A DNA stretch of 64,000 bases from Mycobacterium sp. PS03-16 (GTDB taxonomy: Bacteria > Actinomycetota > Actinomycetes > Mycobacteriales > Mycobacteriaceae). Below are positions 9,298 through 18,805 of this stretch, piece by piece. Under the pieces are notes generated by a model. The model saw only the letters and a program-made list of their open reading frames with translations. It was not told the DNA's origin and searched no databases. Location: the NCBI RefSeq assembly GCF_004570325.1, contig NZ_SPQO01000002.1, forward strand, positions 62,001-126,000, given 5' to 3'. Both the position numbers and the translations under genes were made by a program. Each line of letters starts with the position of its first letter. Positions within the stretch are counted from its first letter, which is position 1.

Positions 9298-9630
9298 CTA
9301 CTGCAGGAAGCGCTCGGGGGCGTCGAGGCACAGCAGGTCGGGCAGCGCGAACACCGGGACGTTCAGTTCGGCCGACAGCGCGCGGGCGTACTGGCGGGCG
9401 ATGGTCAGGCCGTCTCGGGCTTCGTCGAAGTCACCGCTGAGATCGACCGCGACACGGCAGCCGAACGTGTCGCTGACCGAGCGGTCGTCGACGTCGGCGC
9501 GCAGCACGCCCTCGGGTAACGGCACCGCCGCGACCGCCGACCGGATCGCGGGCGACGTGGCCGCCATGTCGACGTAGACCGATGCGAATGCCTCCACCGG
9601 CACATGATGCCCGCCGCCGCGGGGTTGCAC
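9298..9630 (-). CDS. Conserved hypothetical protein, about 110 residues
   Basis: A 110-residue soluble protein with no recognised domain. Its composition is protein-like (for example DMAATSPAIRSAVAAVPLPEG and a C terminus FALPDLLCLDAPERFLQ). GTG 9630 is the longest start; GTG 9603 (VPVEAFASVYVD) is an alternative that begins directly at a predicted beta strand. It lies between the amidase and the Ag85-like gene on the same strand. Function unknown. Confidence 0.5.
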   Translation of the reverse strand: MQPRGGGHHVPVEAFASVYVDMAATSPAIRSAVAAVPLPEGVLRADVDDRSVSDTFGCRVAVDLSGDFDEARDGLTIARQYARALSAELNVPVFALPDLLCLDAPERFLQ

Positions 9631-9733
9631 CGGGGATCCACCGCGGAGCTACGCGATGTTCACACAACGCTCACCTGCCCGTAGTCGGCCTGCTCATGTG
9701 AGCGCGACCGGAGCCCAAGGGGGCCTTGGCCAT

Positions 9734-10939
<1,206 letters not shown>

Positions 10940-11025
10940 TCATCTCTCGCGTCCGTGACGTCGGGACGCTAACAGCGGAGGTGGGCCCCGACGCGCGCGC
11001 AGCGCGGGCGGTGACCCGCTCGTTA

Positions 11026-12387
11026 TCAACCCTTGTGGTTACCGTGAGGTTCGGGTTCGACGGTGCCGGTGATGCCCATGTCATCCAGCGCCCGCACCAC
11101 CACCTCGCGCAGCGCCGCCGTGGTGGTGACACCGCCGGGCTGCCAGGCGGCGACGGTGACCGTCACCTGTCCGTTGAGGCGGCAGGATCCGAGAAACAGC
11201 AACCCGCCGGACCGGTCGAGGATGGTCGAGGTGATCTTCGGCTCGACGATCCGCGGCGCCATGAACAGGGCATCGGTGCCGTCGGGCCGGTTGACCGCCG
11301 GGTCGAGGTCGCCGAGGTTGGAGCAGCCGATCGGCGCACCGCGTTCCACGATCATCGACTCCAGCCGGCGCACCAGCAGCTGGGGCGTCAGCGGGGTCAG
11401 CGGCAGGGGGGCGAGCAGTTCGTTGGGGGTGTCCCGCAGCGTCGCGAAGGCCCGCTTCATGTCGCCGCGCAGCACGGTCAGATCGCGGGTGACCGCGACG
11501 GGGTCCGCGATCACCCGCGCCTCGGTCAATGCATTGCCCCTGGTGTCGCCCGGACCGCGTTCGCTGACCGGGCACGACAAAGTCACCCGGCCCTGGTCGT
11601 CGGTGCGCCCGAGGAGGTGACCGAGCCGCGCGGCCAGCCCGGCGAACAGTGAATTGCTGTTGCCGCCCAACGCCTTCGCGCGCTCATCCCAGTGCGTGAT
11701 GTCGACCAGGGCGATCGCGCAGGGCGCGACCACCGTGCGGGTCTCCCCCGGTGTGACCTGGGCCCGCGCCGACGACATCGACGAGGCCAGATCGTCTTTC
11801 TGGGACCGGGCCACCCGCACGGTCGCCGCGACCGCCCGCCCGAGGTCGGGGACGGCGCGCGCCGCGGCGCGGGCGTCCTCGGCCATGGCGTGCCGCCGGG
11901 TGCGCGATGACGGCGGCGGGTAGCCGAGGTCGTGGCGGATGCCCTTCGCGGCGTCCGCGACCGCCAGGCCGATCGCCATGCCGTCGCCGGTGGTGTGCGA
12001 CACCACCAGGCTGACGGCCGACCCGCCGTCCTCCAGCGGTTGCACGCCCAGGTGCCACTGCGGGCCCCGCTCGGGGTCGATGGGCATATCGGCCCGTTCG
12101 TCGGCCCAGGCCCACACCTCGCTGCGGGGCCGGTTCGCGGCGGCGAGGTCGAGGTCGGCGGGTCCGGTGGCGGCCACCCAGCGGTGCCTGCCGAACGGCA
12201 GCGGCGACCGTTCCACTCGCCGGCCCAGCAGGCCGTGGCCCAGGTCGCGGTGGAAACGCCGCAGGCCGTCGAGGTCGACGGGGCGGTCGTACACCCACGT
12301 GAACTGGATGAGTGGACCCCGCCCGAGCGCCCGCAGGCCGAGGAACGACGCCTGATCGATGTAGGCCAGCGTGTTGTCCACCCGCAT
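11026..12387 (-). CDS. WS/DGAT-like acyltransferase
   Basis: The 453-residue protein resembles wax ester synthase/diacylglycerol acyltransferases and the condensation-domain superfamily. It begins MRVDNTLAYIDQASFL, has the active-site-like VVSHTTGDGMAIGLAVADA (the HHxxxDG motif with Thr in the second position), and the C-terminal GCSNLGDLDP and VTVTVAAWQPG regions. In the family the histidine activates an alcohol or thiol for acyl transfer from acyl-CoA. The altered motif makes triacylglycerol synthesis less certain than a specialised acyltransferase. ATG 12387 fits the family start; a start at 12429 is possible. Confidence 0.7.
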   Translation of the reverse strand: MRVDNTLAYIDQASFLGLRALGRGPLIQFTWVYDRPVDLDGLRRFHRDLGHGLLGRRVERSPLPFGRHRWVAATGPADLDLAAANRPRSEVWAWADERADMPIDPERGPQWHLGVQPLEDGGSAVSLVVSHTTGDGMAIGLAVADAAKGIRHDLGYPPPSSRTRRHAMAEDARAAARAVPDLGRAVAATVRVARSQKDDLASSMSSARAQVTPGETRTVVAPCAIALVDITHWDERAKALGGNSNSLFAGLAARLGHLLGRTDDQGRVTLSCPVSERGPGDTRGNALTEARVIADPVAVTRDLTVLRGDMKRAFATLRDTPNELLAPLPLTPLTPQLLVRRLESMIVERGAPIGCSNLGDLDPAVNRPDGTDALFMAPRIVEPKITSTILDRSGGLLFLGSCRLNGQVTVTVAAWQPGGVTTTAALREVVVRALDDMGITGTVEPEPHGNHKG

Positions 12388-12520
12388 CACTCTAATCACG
12401 GCGGCAATCTCCACGCGATCTCCACACAACCTCCAAGTACCGCGCTCCCGACTTCGACACCATCGATACCAGTCAAGAAGCGGTGGATCACCAGATCCGC
12501 CTTGGCAGAGGGAGTTTCAC

Positions 12521-12865
12521 ATGAACGCCATCATCACCCGGCATGCCCCGGCGCTTCGCGCGCTGGTGCTCACGTCGTTCGCCGGCGCGGCCGCGGTCGG
12601 CGCGATCCTGCTCGGTCCGGCCGCCCCGGCCTGGGCGGATTCGGCGGCGGGCGCGACCATCAGTCAGCTGGAGGCCACCGGCTTCGACGTCCGCCTCAAC
12701 CGCCTCGGCAACGCCCCGCTCGACGAGTGCTTCGTCACCGGAATCGGCCGCCCGCAGGAACACAAGCGGCTGACCCTGGTGCAGGGCCGTGACGACGATG
12801 ACAGCGCGCTGGTGCCGGTGGTCGTCCGGCGCACCATCACCGTGTCACTGGACTGCACCGCCTGA
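12521..12865 (+). CDS. Small secreted protein, paralogue of the one at 1556
   Basis: The 114-residue product has a signal peptide with a hydrophobic core and cleavage near WA-DS. The mature domain matches the 1556 protein: ISQLEATGFDVRLNRLGNAPLDEC against INRLQRDGYTVHIDRVGSAPLSDC, and a shared end, SVSITLNCAG against TITVSLDCTA. Both conserved cysteines are kept. ATG 12521 is preceded by GAGGGAG. The two copies lie about 11 kb apart and have diverged substantially. Function unknown; probably cell-envelope or extracellular. Confidence 0.8.
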   Translation: MNAIITRHAPALRALVLTSFAGAAAVGAILLGPAAPAWADSAAGATISQLEATGFDVRLNRLGNAPLDECFVTGIGRPQEHKRLTLVQGRDDDDSALVPVVVRRTITVSLDCTA

Positions 12866-12971
12866 GCGGTCTCCGGCCCAGGCGAATGCGGCCGCGGCGC
12901 CACGGCGAACGGATGACCCCGGCGCGCCGGTGTCCTACCGTCGAATCGTCCGACGGTGAAAGGGCTGGCGT

Positions 12972-13835
12972 ATGAGAGTCGGTGTGGTGTTCCCGCAGAC
13001 CGAGCTGGGCGGGGATCCGGGCGCCGTGCGCGCCTACGCGCAGGCGGTCGAAGGGCTCGGCTTCCGGCACATCCTGGCCTACGACCACGTGGTCGGAGCC
13101 GATCCGGACGTCCACGTCGGCTGGACCGGCCCCTACGACATCCGCACCACGTTCCACGAGCCACTGGTGATGTTCGGGTTCGTGGCGGCGGTCACGACGG
13201 CGATCGAACTGGTCACCGGGGTGATCATCCTGCCGCAACGGCAGACCGCGCTGGTGGCCAAGCAGGCCGCGGAGGTCGATCTGCTCAGCGGCGGCCGGCT
13301 GCGGCTGGGGGTCGGAGTCGGCTGGAACGCAGTCGAATACGAAGCACTCCGTGAGGACTTCGGCACTCGCGGTCCGCGATCGTCGGAGCAGATCGAGGTG
13401 CTGCGCCGACTGTGGACCGAGGACACGGTCACCGTCGACGGGAAGTACCACCGCATCACCGGTGCCGGTCTGGCGCCCCTGCCGGTGCAGCGCCCGATCC
13501 CCGTGTGGATCGGCGCTGCGTCGGCCCCCGGGTACCGGCGGGCCGGGCGGCTGGCCGACGGCTGGTTCCCCCTCGTGCGGCCGGGTCCGAAGCTGGACGA
13601 GGCCCGGGCGGTGGTCGACGGGGCAGCGGAAGCGGCCGGGCGGGACCCCCGGGCGATCGGCATGGAGGGCCGCATCACCTGGCGCGGCGACCTCGACGAC
13701 GTGGCCGGCGACCTGGCCGCGTGGGCTGCGGCGGGTGCGGATCACGTGTCGGTGAACACCATGGGCGCCGGTCTGGCCACGGTCGACGACCACCTGGCGG
13801 TGCTGGCCCGGGTCGCGGACGTCGCGCGCGACTGA
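12972..13835 (+). CDS. LLM-class F420-dependent oxidoreductase
   Basis: The 287-residue protein is a luciferase-like monooxygenase-fold oxidoreductase of the F420-dependent type. It begins MRVGVVFPQTELGGDPGAV and includes AYDHVVGAD, the strand GVIILPQRQTALVAKQAAEVDLLSGGRL and GVGVGWNAVEYEAL, all standard for this family. Such enzymes use deazaflavin F420 for hydride transfer to small molecules. Mycobacteria encode dozens of them, mostly without a known substrate. It lies alone, convergent with the thioesterase gene. Confidence 0.85.
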   Translation: MRVGVVFPQTELGGDPGAVRAYAQAVEGLGFRHILAYDHVVGADPDVHVGWTGPYDIRTTFHEPLVMFGFVAAVTTAIELVTGVIILPQRQTALVAKQAAEVDLLSGGRLRLGVGVGWNAVEYEALREDFGTRGPRSSEQIEVLRRLWTEDTVTVDGKYHRITGAGLAPLPVQRPIPVWIGAASAPGYRRAGRLADGWFPLVRPGPKLDEARAVVDGAAEAAGRDPRAIGMEGRITWRGDLDDVAGDLAAWAAAGADHVSVNTMGAGLATVDDHLAVLARVADVARD

Positions 13836-13875
13836 CCGGGGCCGTCGCATCGTCAGGTGATGCGGTGCGCGCTCG

Positions 13876-14361
13876 TCATCGGCCCTGGGCCGCCTCGCCG
13901 CGCAGGGTCATGACGACGCTGGTCACGGTCGCCGCGATCTTGCCGTCGGAGCGCACCACGTCGCAGGTGTAGTGCGTGATGGTGCGGCCACTGTGGGTGG
14001 GCCGAGCGGTCGCGACCAGGGTGTCCACCCAGACCGGGCGCAGGAACGTCGCGCGCAGGTCGATGCTGGTGAACGTCTCCCCCGGATACATCAGCGTGGA
14101 GTGCGCGGTGCCGATCGCCGCGTCGGCCAGTTCGACGAGGAATCCGCCGTGCACGGTGCCCTGCTGGTTCCCGTGGCGCGCCGGGTCCACCTCGACCGTC
14201 ACCGCCGCGGTCCCCGCGCCGACGGCGCTGATCTCGAAGCCCAGCAGCGTGGAGATCGCCGTGGGGTAGCGCATGTGAATCACGTTGTCAGGCTGGGTGA
14301 TTCCGGTGAGCCGGCGTTGCAGATAGGACAGCACGGGCGGGGCCGCGGCGGGTTCGGACAT
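13876..14361 (-). CDS. PaaI-family hotdog-fold thioesterase
   Basis: The 161-residue protein has the hotdog thioesterase signature NQQGTVHGGFLVELADAAIGTA, followed by FTSIDLRATFLRPV, typical of PaaI/YdiI acyl-CoA thioesterases acting on aromatic or acyl-CoA esters. ATG 14361 is supported by GGGAG upstream; the frame extends to 14430. It is divergent from a MocR-type regulator, separated by about 100 bases, so the regulator may control it. Confidence 0.8.
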   Translation of the reverse strand: MSEPAAAPPVLSYLQRRLTGITQPDNVIHMRYPTAISTLLGFEISAVGAGTAAVTVEVDPARHGNQQGTVHGGFLVELADAAIGTAHSTLMYPGETFTSIDLRATFLRPVWVDTLVATARPTHSGRTITHYTCDVVRSDGKIAATVTSVVMTLRGEAAQGR

Positions 14362-14458
14362 CGCACTCCCAACGATTCGGACGGTGGTGACGGGTTCGAC
14401 CGTAGAAACGTGGGATAGTGCAATCAACAAATTGTCCTACGCACAAGTGGGGGCCGCG

Positions 14459-15835
14459 GTGCGCATCCACCGACACACCGTCGTGGCCGACGAGATCGCA
14501 GGACGGATCCGCAGCGGCGCGCTGCCCGCCGGCACGCGGCTGCCCACCCACCGTGACCTGGCCGACCGGTACGGCGTCGCGGTGGCGACCGCGACCAAGG
14601 TGTACCGGTTGCTGGCCGACGCCGGACTGGTCGTCGGTGAGCCGGGGCGCGGCACCTTCGTGCGTGACCTCGCCGGCTACTCCGGTCTGGAACCGCGCCG
14701 GCGTGCCGACGCGCCAAGGATCGCCGACCTGTCGTTCAACCAGCCGCTGGCCGCCGATCAGGGTGATCAGCTCAGGCGGGCGCTGCGGGATCTGGCCGGC
14801 GAGGGCGATCTGGCCGCCCTGCTGATGCAGGACCCTCCCGGCGGGCGCACCCGCGCACAGGCCGCGGTGGCGACCCATCTGCTCGGCCACGGCATCGACG
14901 TCGCCCCCGACCGGGTGGTGCTCACCGGCGGAGGTCAGCAGGGGCTCGACGCGATCCTCGGCGCGGTGACCGCACCCGGGTCGGTGGTGGCCGTCGACTC
15001 CCTCACCTACCCCGGGATGAAGCTCCTCGCCTCGGCGCGTCGCCTCGACCTGGCGCCGATCCCCGTCGACACCGTCGGGATGGACCTCGACCACCTCGAC
15101 TGGGTGTGCGCACACCGGCCGGTGACGGTGCTGTATTGCATTCCGACACTCCATAATCCGCTCGGTTTCGTACTCGGCGCCGGGGCCAGGGAGCGGCTCG
15201 CCGCAATTGCGCGCCGCCGGGACCTCATCGTGGTCGAAGACGCGGTCTACGCGTTCCTCGAGCCCACTGCCACCCCGCTGCAGACGCTGATCCCCGAGCG
15301 GACGTTCTACCTCGGTTCCCTGTCGAAGAACCTGGCGCCGGGGCTGCGTGTCGGGTACGTCGTCACGCCCGCAAGCCGTCGCGGCGCGGTCATCCGTGCG
15401 GTCCGCGCCGCGACCTGGGGCACATCGACCATCGCGGCCGCGCTGGCCACCCGGTGGCTGGCCGACGGCACGGTCGAGGAACTCGAGAAGCTCCGCCGCG
15501 ACGACGCGACCGACCGGCAGCGGCTGGCGCGCGCGGCGCTGACCGGCCTGGACTACCACGCCCACCCCGGCTCCTACATCGGGTGGTTGACACTGCCCGA
15601 GGAGGTCCGGGCCGACATCCTCGCCCGCCACCTCGCCGACGCCGGGATCCTCGTCTCCACCGCGGATGCGTTCGCGACCACCGGGCACGTCCCCAACGCG
15701 CTGCGGCTCGCGCTGGCCACCCCCGACCCCCGCGACCTCGACCGGGCGCTGCGGCACCTGCGCGCGCTGGTCGCCCGGCACCTGCCCGCGCTTGCCCCGA
15801 TGACCCGCGCGCAGCGCGCCGACGTGCTGCACTGA
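14459..15835 (+). CDS. MocR/GntR-family regulator with aminotransferase-like domain
   Basis: The protein combines an N-terminal GntR winged helix (EIAGRIRSGALPAGTRLPTHRDLADRYGVAVATATKVYRLL) with a C-terminal fold-type I aminotransferase domain, the MocR/PdxR architecture. The PLP-binding lysine is expected in the motif YLGSLSKNLAPGLRVGYV. These regulators sense PLP, GABA or related amines. GTG 14459 is preferred because GTGGGGG lies five bases upstream; the open frame reaches 14384. MocR genes are often divergent from their targets, here the PaaI-type thioesterase. The downstream VanX-like gene begins only four bases after the stop, so the two may be co-transcribed. Confidence 0.83.
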   Translation: MRIHRHTVVADEIAGRIRSGALPAGTRLPTHRDLADRYGVAVATATKVYRLLADAGLVVGEPGRGTFVRDLAGYSGLEPRRRADAPRIADLSFNQPLAADQGDQLRRALRDLAGEGDLAALLMQDPPGGRTRAQAAVATHLLGHGIDVAPDRVVLTGGGQQGLDAILGAVTAPGSVVAVDSLTYPGMKLLASARRLDLAPIPVDTVGMDLDHLDWVCAHRPVTVLYCIPTLHNPLGFVLGAGARERLAAIARRRDLIVVEDAVYAFLEPTATPLQTLIPERTFYLGSLSKNLAPGLRVGYVVTPASRRGAVIRAVRAATWGTSTIAAALATRWLADGTVEELEKLRRDDATDRQRLARAALTGLDYHAHPGSYIGWLTLPEEVRADILARHLADAGILVSTADAFATTGHVPNALRLALATPDPRDLDRALRHLRALVARHLPALAPMTRAQRADVLH

Positions 15836-15839
15836 GGAG

Positions 15840-16625
15840 ATGGCGCATTCCTTTCTGCGCGGCGCCCTGGCCGCCGCGGCACTGGTGATCGGCGGGTGGA
15901 CGGCCCCGGTGGCGGCGGCGCAACCGGCGCCCGCCGCGCCGGACTTCGTCTCGCTGTCCGACGTCGACCCGTCGATCCTGCTCGACATCCGCTACGTCAC
16001 CGGCCACAACTTCACCGGCGACCCGGTCGACGGCTACGAGGCACCGCTGTGTCTGCTCACCCGACCCGCGGCCGAGGCGTTGCGTCGCGCGCAGCAGGGC
16101 TTCCTCGCGCAGGGGTACACGCTCAAGGTCTACGACTGCTACCGGCCGCAGCGGGCCGTCGACGACTTCGTCGCCTGGGCGGCCGACCCGGCCGACCAGC
16201 GGATGAAGCCGGAGTTCTATCCCCGGGTGGACAAGTCGCAGCTGTTCGCCGACGGCTACATCGCCGACAAGTCCGGACACAGCCGCGGCAGTACGGTCGA
16301 TCTCACCCTGGTGCGGCTACCGGCACCGCCCCAGCCCGCCTTCGTGCCGGGCCAGCCGCTCGTCGACTGTGCTGCACCGCAACGTTTCCCGGACAACTCG
16401 GTCGACATGGGCACCGGCTACGACTGTTTCGACACGCTGGCCCACACGCTCGATCCGCGGATCCAGGGTGACCAGCGCAAGAACCGGCTGCTGCTCAAGG
16501 ACGGCCTCGCCGCCCAAGGGCTGGAGAACTATCCCAACGAGTGGTGGCATTTCACGTTTCAGCCCGAACCGTATCCGCAGACCTACTTCGACGTCCCCGT
16601 CGCGCCGTCGTCGGTGTCGCGGTAG
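15840..16625 (+). CDS. Secreted VanX-like D-alanyl-D-alanine dipeptidase (M15D)
   Basis: The 261-residue protein has a signal peptide (cleavage near VAAAQ) and an M15D peptidase domain. Zinc ligands are His147 and Asp154 in SGHSRGSTVD and His237 in EWWHF, with catalytic Glu234 and the conserved Arg102 in CYRPQ. VanX-type enzymes hydrolyse D-Ala-D-Ala. An exported version would act on dipeptide released outside the membrane or recycle wall fragments rather than confer cytoplasmic vancomycin resistance. Four cysteines in the mature part fit a secreted, disulfide-bonded protein. Confidence 0.83.
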   Translation: MAHSFLRGALAAAALVIGGWTAPVAAAQPAPAAPDFVSLSDVDPSILLDIRYVTGHNFTGDPVDGYEAPLCLLTRPAAEALRRAQQGFLAQGYTLKVYDCYRPQRAVDDFVAWAADPADQRMKPEFYPRVDKSQLFADGYIADKSGHSRGSTVDLTLVRLPAPPQPAFVPGQPLVDCAAPQRFPDNSVDMGTGYDCFDTLAHTLDPRIQGDQRKNRLLLKDGLAAQGLENYPNEWWHFTFQPEPYPQTYFDVPVAPSSVSR

Positions 16626-16640
16626 GCGGTAACCGAACCC

Positions 16641-18353
16641 TCAGGCGACATCGAGCAGCAATGCATCCCGGCCCGGCCGCCACAGCGACGCCGGCACGGC
16701 GGCGGCGCCGATGCCGCGCGACGTCGGGGCGGAGACGCCCAGCACGGTCGCGGTGGCGCGGCCCTTGCCGGTCTGGATGCCGACGGTCGCACCGGGCGCG
16801 CCGTAGATCCCCGCGCAGTCGTCGCCCGCGCAGGCGCCGGTGGCCGGATCGATACGCCCGGCGAACATGTCGTCGATCCACCCGGCCATCAACGTCTGTG
16901 CGGCGGGCGGGTTCTGCGGTGCCGGAAAGCCGGCGACCACGTATGCCGCCAGCTGGATCAGCGGGTTGCCGCCGAGCATCGAGTCCATGTGGACGCCGCG
17001 GTCGAGCTCGACGCCGTGGAACTGCCCGGACTGCTCTCGGGCCAGATCGTCGACGATGGTGCTGGTGGAGTTCAGGTAGTTGGTCGGGGCGTGCAGTTCG
17101 TAGATCGGCACGTATGCACCCGACTGATCCAGCGCCGCCAACGATGTGGTGACGATGTCGCTGCGCGGCGGCACGCCGTCGAGGGTGACGACGCCTGCGA
17201 GGTGGTTCTCCTCGTTACGGGTGCGGACCGCCTGGGCGTAGTAGCCGGCCACACCGACCACCAGGCCACCGCCCAGCGAGTGGCCGGCCATGACGAATTC
17301 GGTGGGCAGGACCGCGTCGACGCCGTAATGGTCGGTGTAGCCGGCCTTCACCGCGCTGGCGTTCAGTGCGGCCCGATCCCCGACGAACAGGTCGGCGACG
17401 GCGCGGTACATCGGGTCGCCGCCGAGCCAGAAATCGTCCTCGGTGAACGGGTTGGCGCTCAGCGTGGGGGCGACGACGACGCTGTTGGTGCGCTCGGCCA
17501 GCATCGCCGCGGTGTAGCTGTACATCCGGCTGTTGGCGAGGAACCCGTGCTGCAGGTAGATCATCCGCTGCGGAGGTTCGTCGCCTTCGGGGAAGTACCA
17601 GTCCGCCGTCACGGCACGGCCGTCGATCTTCAGCGTCGCACTGCGCACGGTGACGGTGCTGCCCGGCGGCAGCTGCGGCGGCCCGGTGACGGTCCTGATG
17701 ACGATGCCGAGCAGGTCGAAGGCCGCCGAGCCGATCGACCGGATCGGCGGAGGCAGCTGCTCGAGGAATCCGAACGGCGCCGGCGCAGGCGGCTGCGGCG
17801 TCGGCATCGGCGCGGCGAGGGCACTCACCGCCTCCCGGTCGGACGCACCGAGCGTGCGGGCGGCCCCGCGGCGGTTCTGGCCGGCCGCCGGAAGCTCCTG
17901 CGTGACAACGGGGTCGATGAGCGCAGGGGGCTCCTGCTCCGCCCCCGCGCCGGCGGCAGTGTCGTCCGGCTCCGGTGCTTCGGACAGCTCCGGGGTGACG
18001 TCCGCGTCGCCGGTTGCCGGGGGCTCGGGGTCCTGGCCGGGCTCCGGCGCGGTCTCCGTGTCGTCGACGTCGTCGGGCTCGAGTTTCTCCTCGGCGTCCT
18101 CGTTCTCTGGTTCGGGATCGGCGTCCTCGGCGTCCTCGGCGTCCTCGGCGTCCAAGGACGAATCCTGGTGGGGCGCGGCGTCGGGGTCGTTGTCGGACGG
18201 TGCCGCGGAGTCGGCGGGTCCGCTACTGGCGCTCGGCGTACCCGACGCACCCGCGCCGGTGTCGGCGTTCGCCGTTGCGGCGCCGACGAGGGCTGCCGCC
18301 GAGACACCTGCGGCGATCGCGCCTGCGCTCAGCCAGAGTGGGATGCGTTCCAT
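16641..18353 (-). CDS. Secreted alpha/beta hydrolase with long acidic linker
   Basis: The 570-residue protein has a signal peptide (about residues 1-31), then about 130 residues dominated by Asp, Glu and Pro, including a DAED tandem repeat (about 68-78), and a C-terminal alpha/beta hydrolase domain (about 230-570). The nucleophile is expected at Ser359 in MAGHSLGGG; IYLQHGFLANS provides the oxyanion-side strand. The closing part has cysteines in GACAGDDCAG. The acidic linker suggests display in or beyond the cell wall. The substrate is unknown; lipase or esterase activity is most likely. Confidence 0.75.
   Translation of the reverse strand: MERIPLWLSAGAIAAGVSAAALVGAATANADTGAGASGTPSASSGPADSAAPSDNDPDAAPHQDSSLDAEDAEDAEDADPEPENEDAEEKLEPDDVDDTETAPEPGQDPEPPATGDADVTPELSEAPEPDDTAAGAGAEQEPPALIDPVVTQELPAAGQNRRGAARTLGASDREAVSALAAPMPTPQPPAPAPFGFLEQLPPPIRSIGSAAFDLLGIVIRTVTGPPQLPPGSTVTVRSATLKIDGRAVTADWYFPEGDEPPQRMIYLQHGFLANSRMYSYTAAMLAERTNSVVVAPTLSANPFTEDDFWLGGDPMYRAVADLFVGDRAALNASAVKAGYTDHYGVDAVLPTEFVMAGHSLGGGLVVGVAGYYAQAVRTRNEENHLAGVVTLDGVPPRSDIVTTSLAALDQSGAYVPIYELHAPTNYLNSTSTIVDDLAREQSGQFHGVELDRGVHMDSMLGGNPLIQLAAYVVAGFPAPQNPPAAQTLMAGWIDDMFAGRIDPATGACAGDDCAGIYGAPGATVGIQTGKGRATATVLGVSAPTSRGIGAAAVPASLWRPGRDALLLDVA
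18121..18154. repeat. Tandem 9-base repeat GCGTCCTCG in hydrolase linker
   Basis: Three or more consecutive copies of the 9-mer GCGTCCTCG encode the DAED tract on the minus strand. Because the unit is a multiple of three, slippage would change linker length without a frameshift. Confidence 0.7.
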
Positions 18354-18463
18354 CGTGGACCCCCGTCACACGTCGCTGTGCCAGCAACCGGCTGACCGCT
18401 TGCTGCGCCGTCAGCACCGGTGAGGATGGTCGCACGGTCGCCGGCGTGTCCGGGGTTGAAGGA

Positions 18464-18724
18464 TCAAGATCGGCGCGAGACCAGTCCCGCGGTCTGGGCC
18501 GAGGTCACCACGCGCTCCCAGCCGATCACCGCGGCCGCGATCAGGGCGAGCGCGGTGACCACACCGGTCAGCACCGCCAACTGGCCGCCGACCTGCAGCG
18601 TGCCGAGGATCAGGACGGCGGCGACGCCGGCCAGCGCGATCCGGGCCGGGTACGGGGTGCGGGTGCGACCGGTATCGGGCGCGGCGTCGTCGCGGACGCG
18701 CGATGGGTCGATCGATGTGGTCAT
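18464..18724 (-). CDS. Small two-helix membrane protein
   Basis: The 86-residue product has a polar N terminus of about 26 residues followed by two hydrophobic helices (ARIALAGVAAVLILGTLQ and AVLTGVVTALALIAAAVIG) and a short basic tail. No family is recognised. It lies between the acidic-linker hydrolase and the ClC gene on the same strand. Confidence 0.55.
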   Translation of the reverse strand: MTTSIDPSRVRDDAAPDTGRTRTPYPARIALAGVAAVLILGTLQVGGQLAVLTGVVTALALIAAAVIGWERVVTSAQTAGLVSRRS

Positions 18725-18805
18725 GGGCTCAGCGTGCCCGCCCCTGCTGATGGCGCGCGAAGGCAGTGCTGATGGAATGGCGATGTTTTGCTGTGAGTTT
18801 CCGGC

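Noticed and set aside
16989..18395. 468-codon plus-strand frame over the acidic-linker hydrolase
   Set aside because: Shadow frame; the opposite strand has a signal peptide and a catalytic motif.
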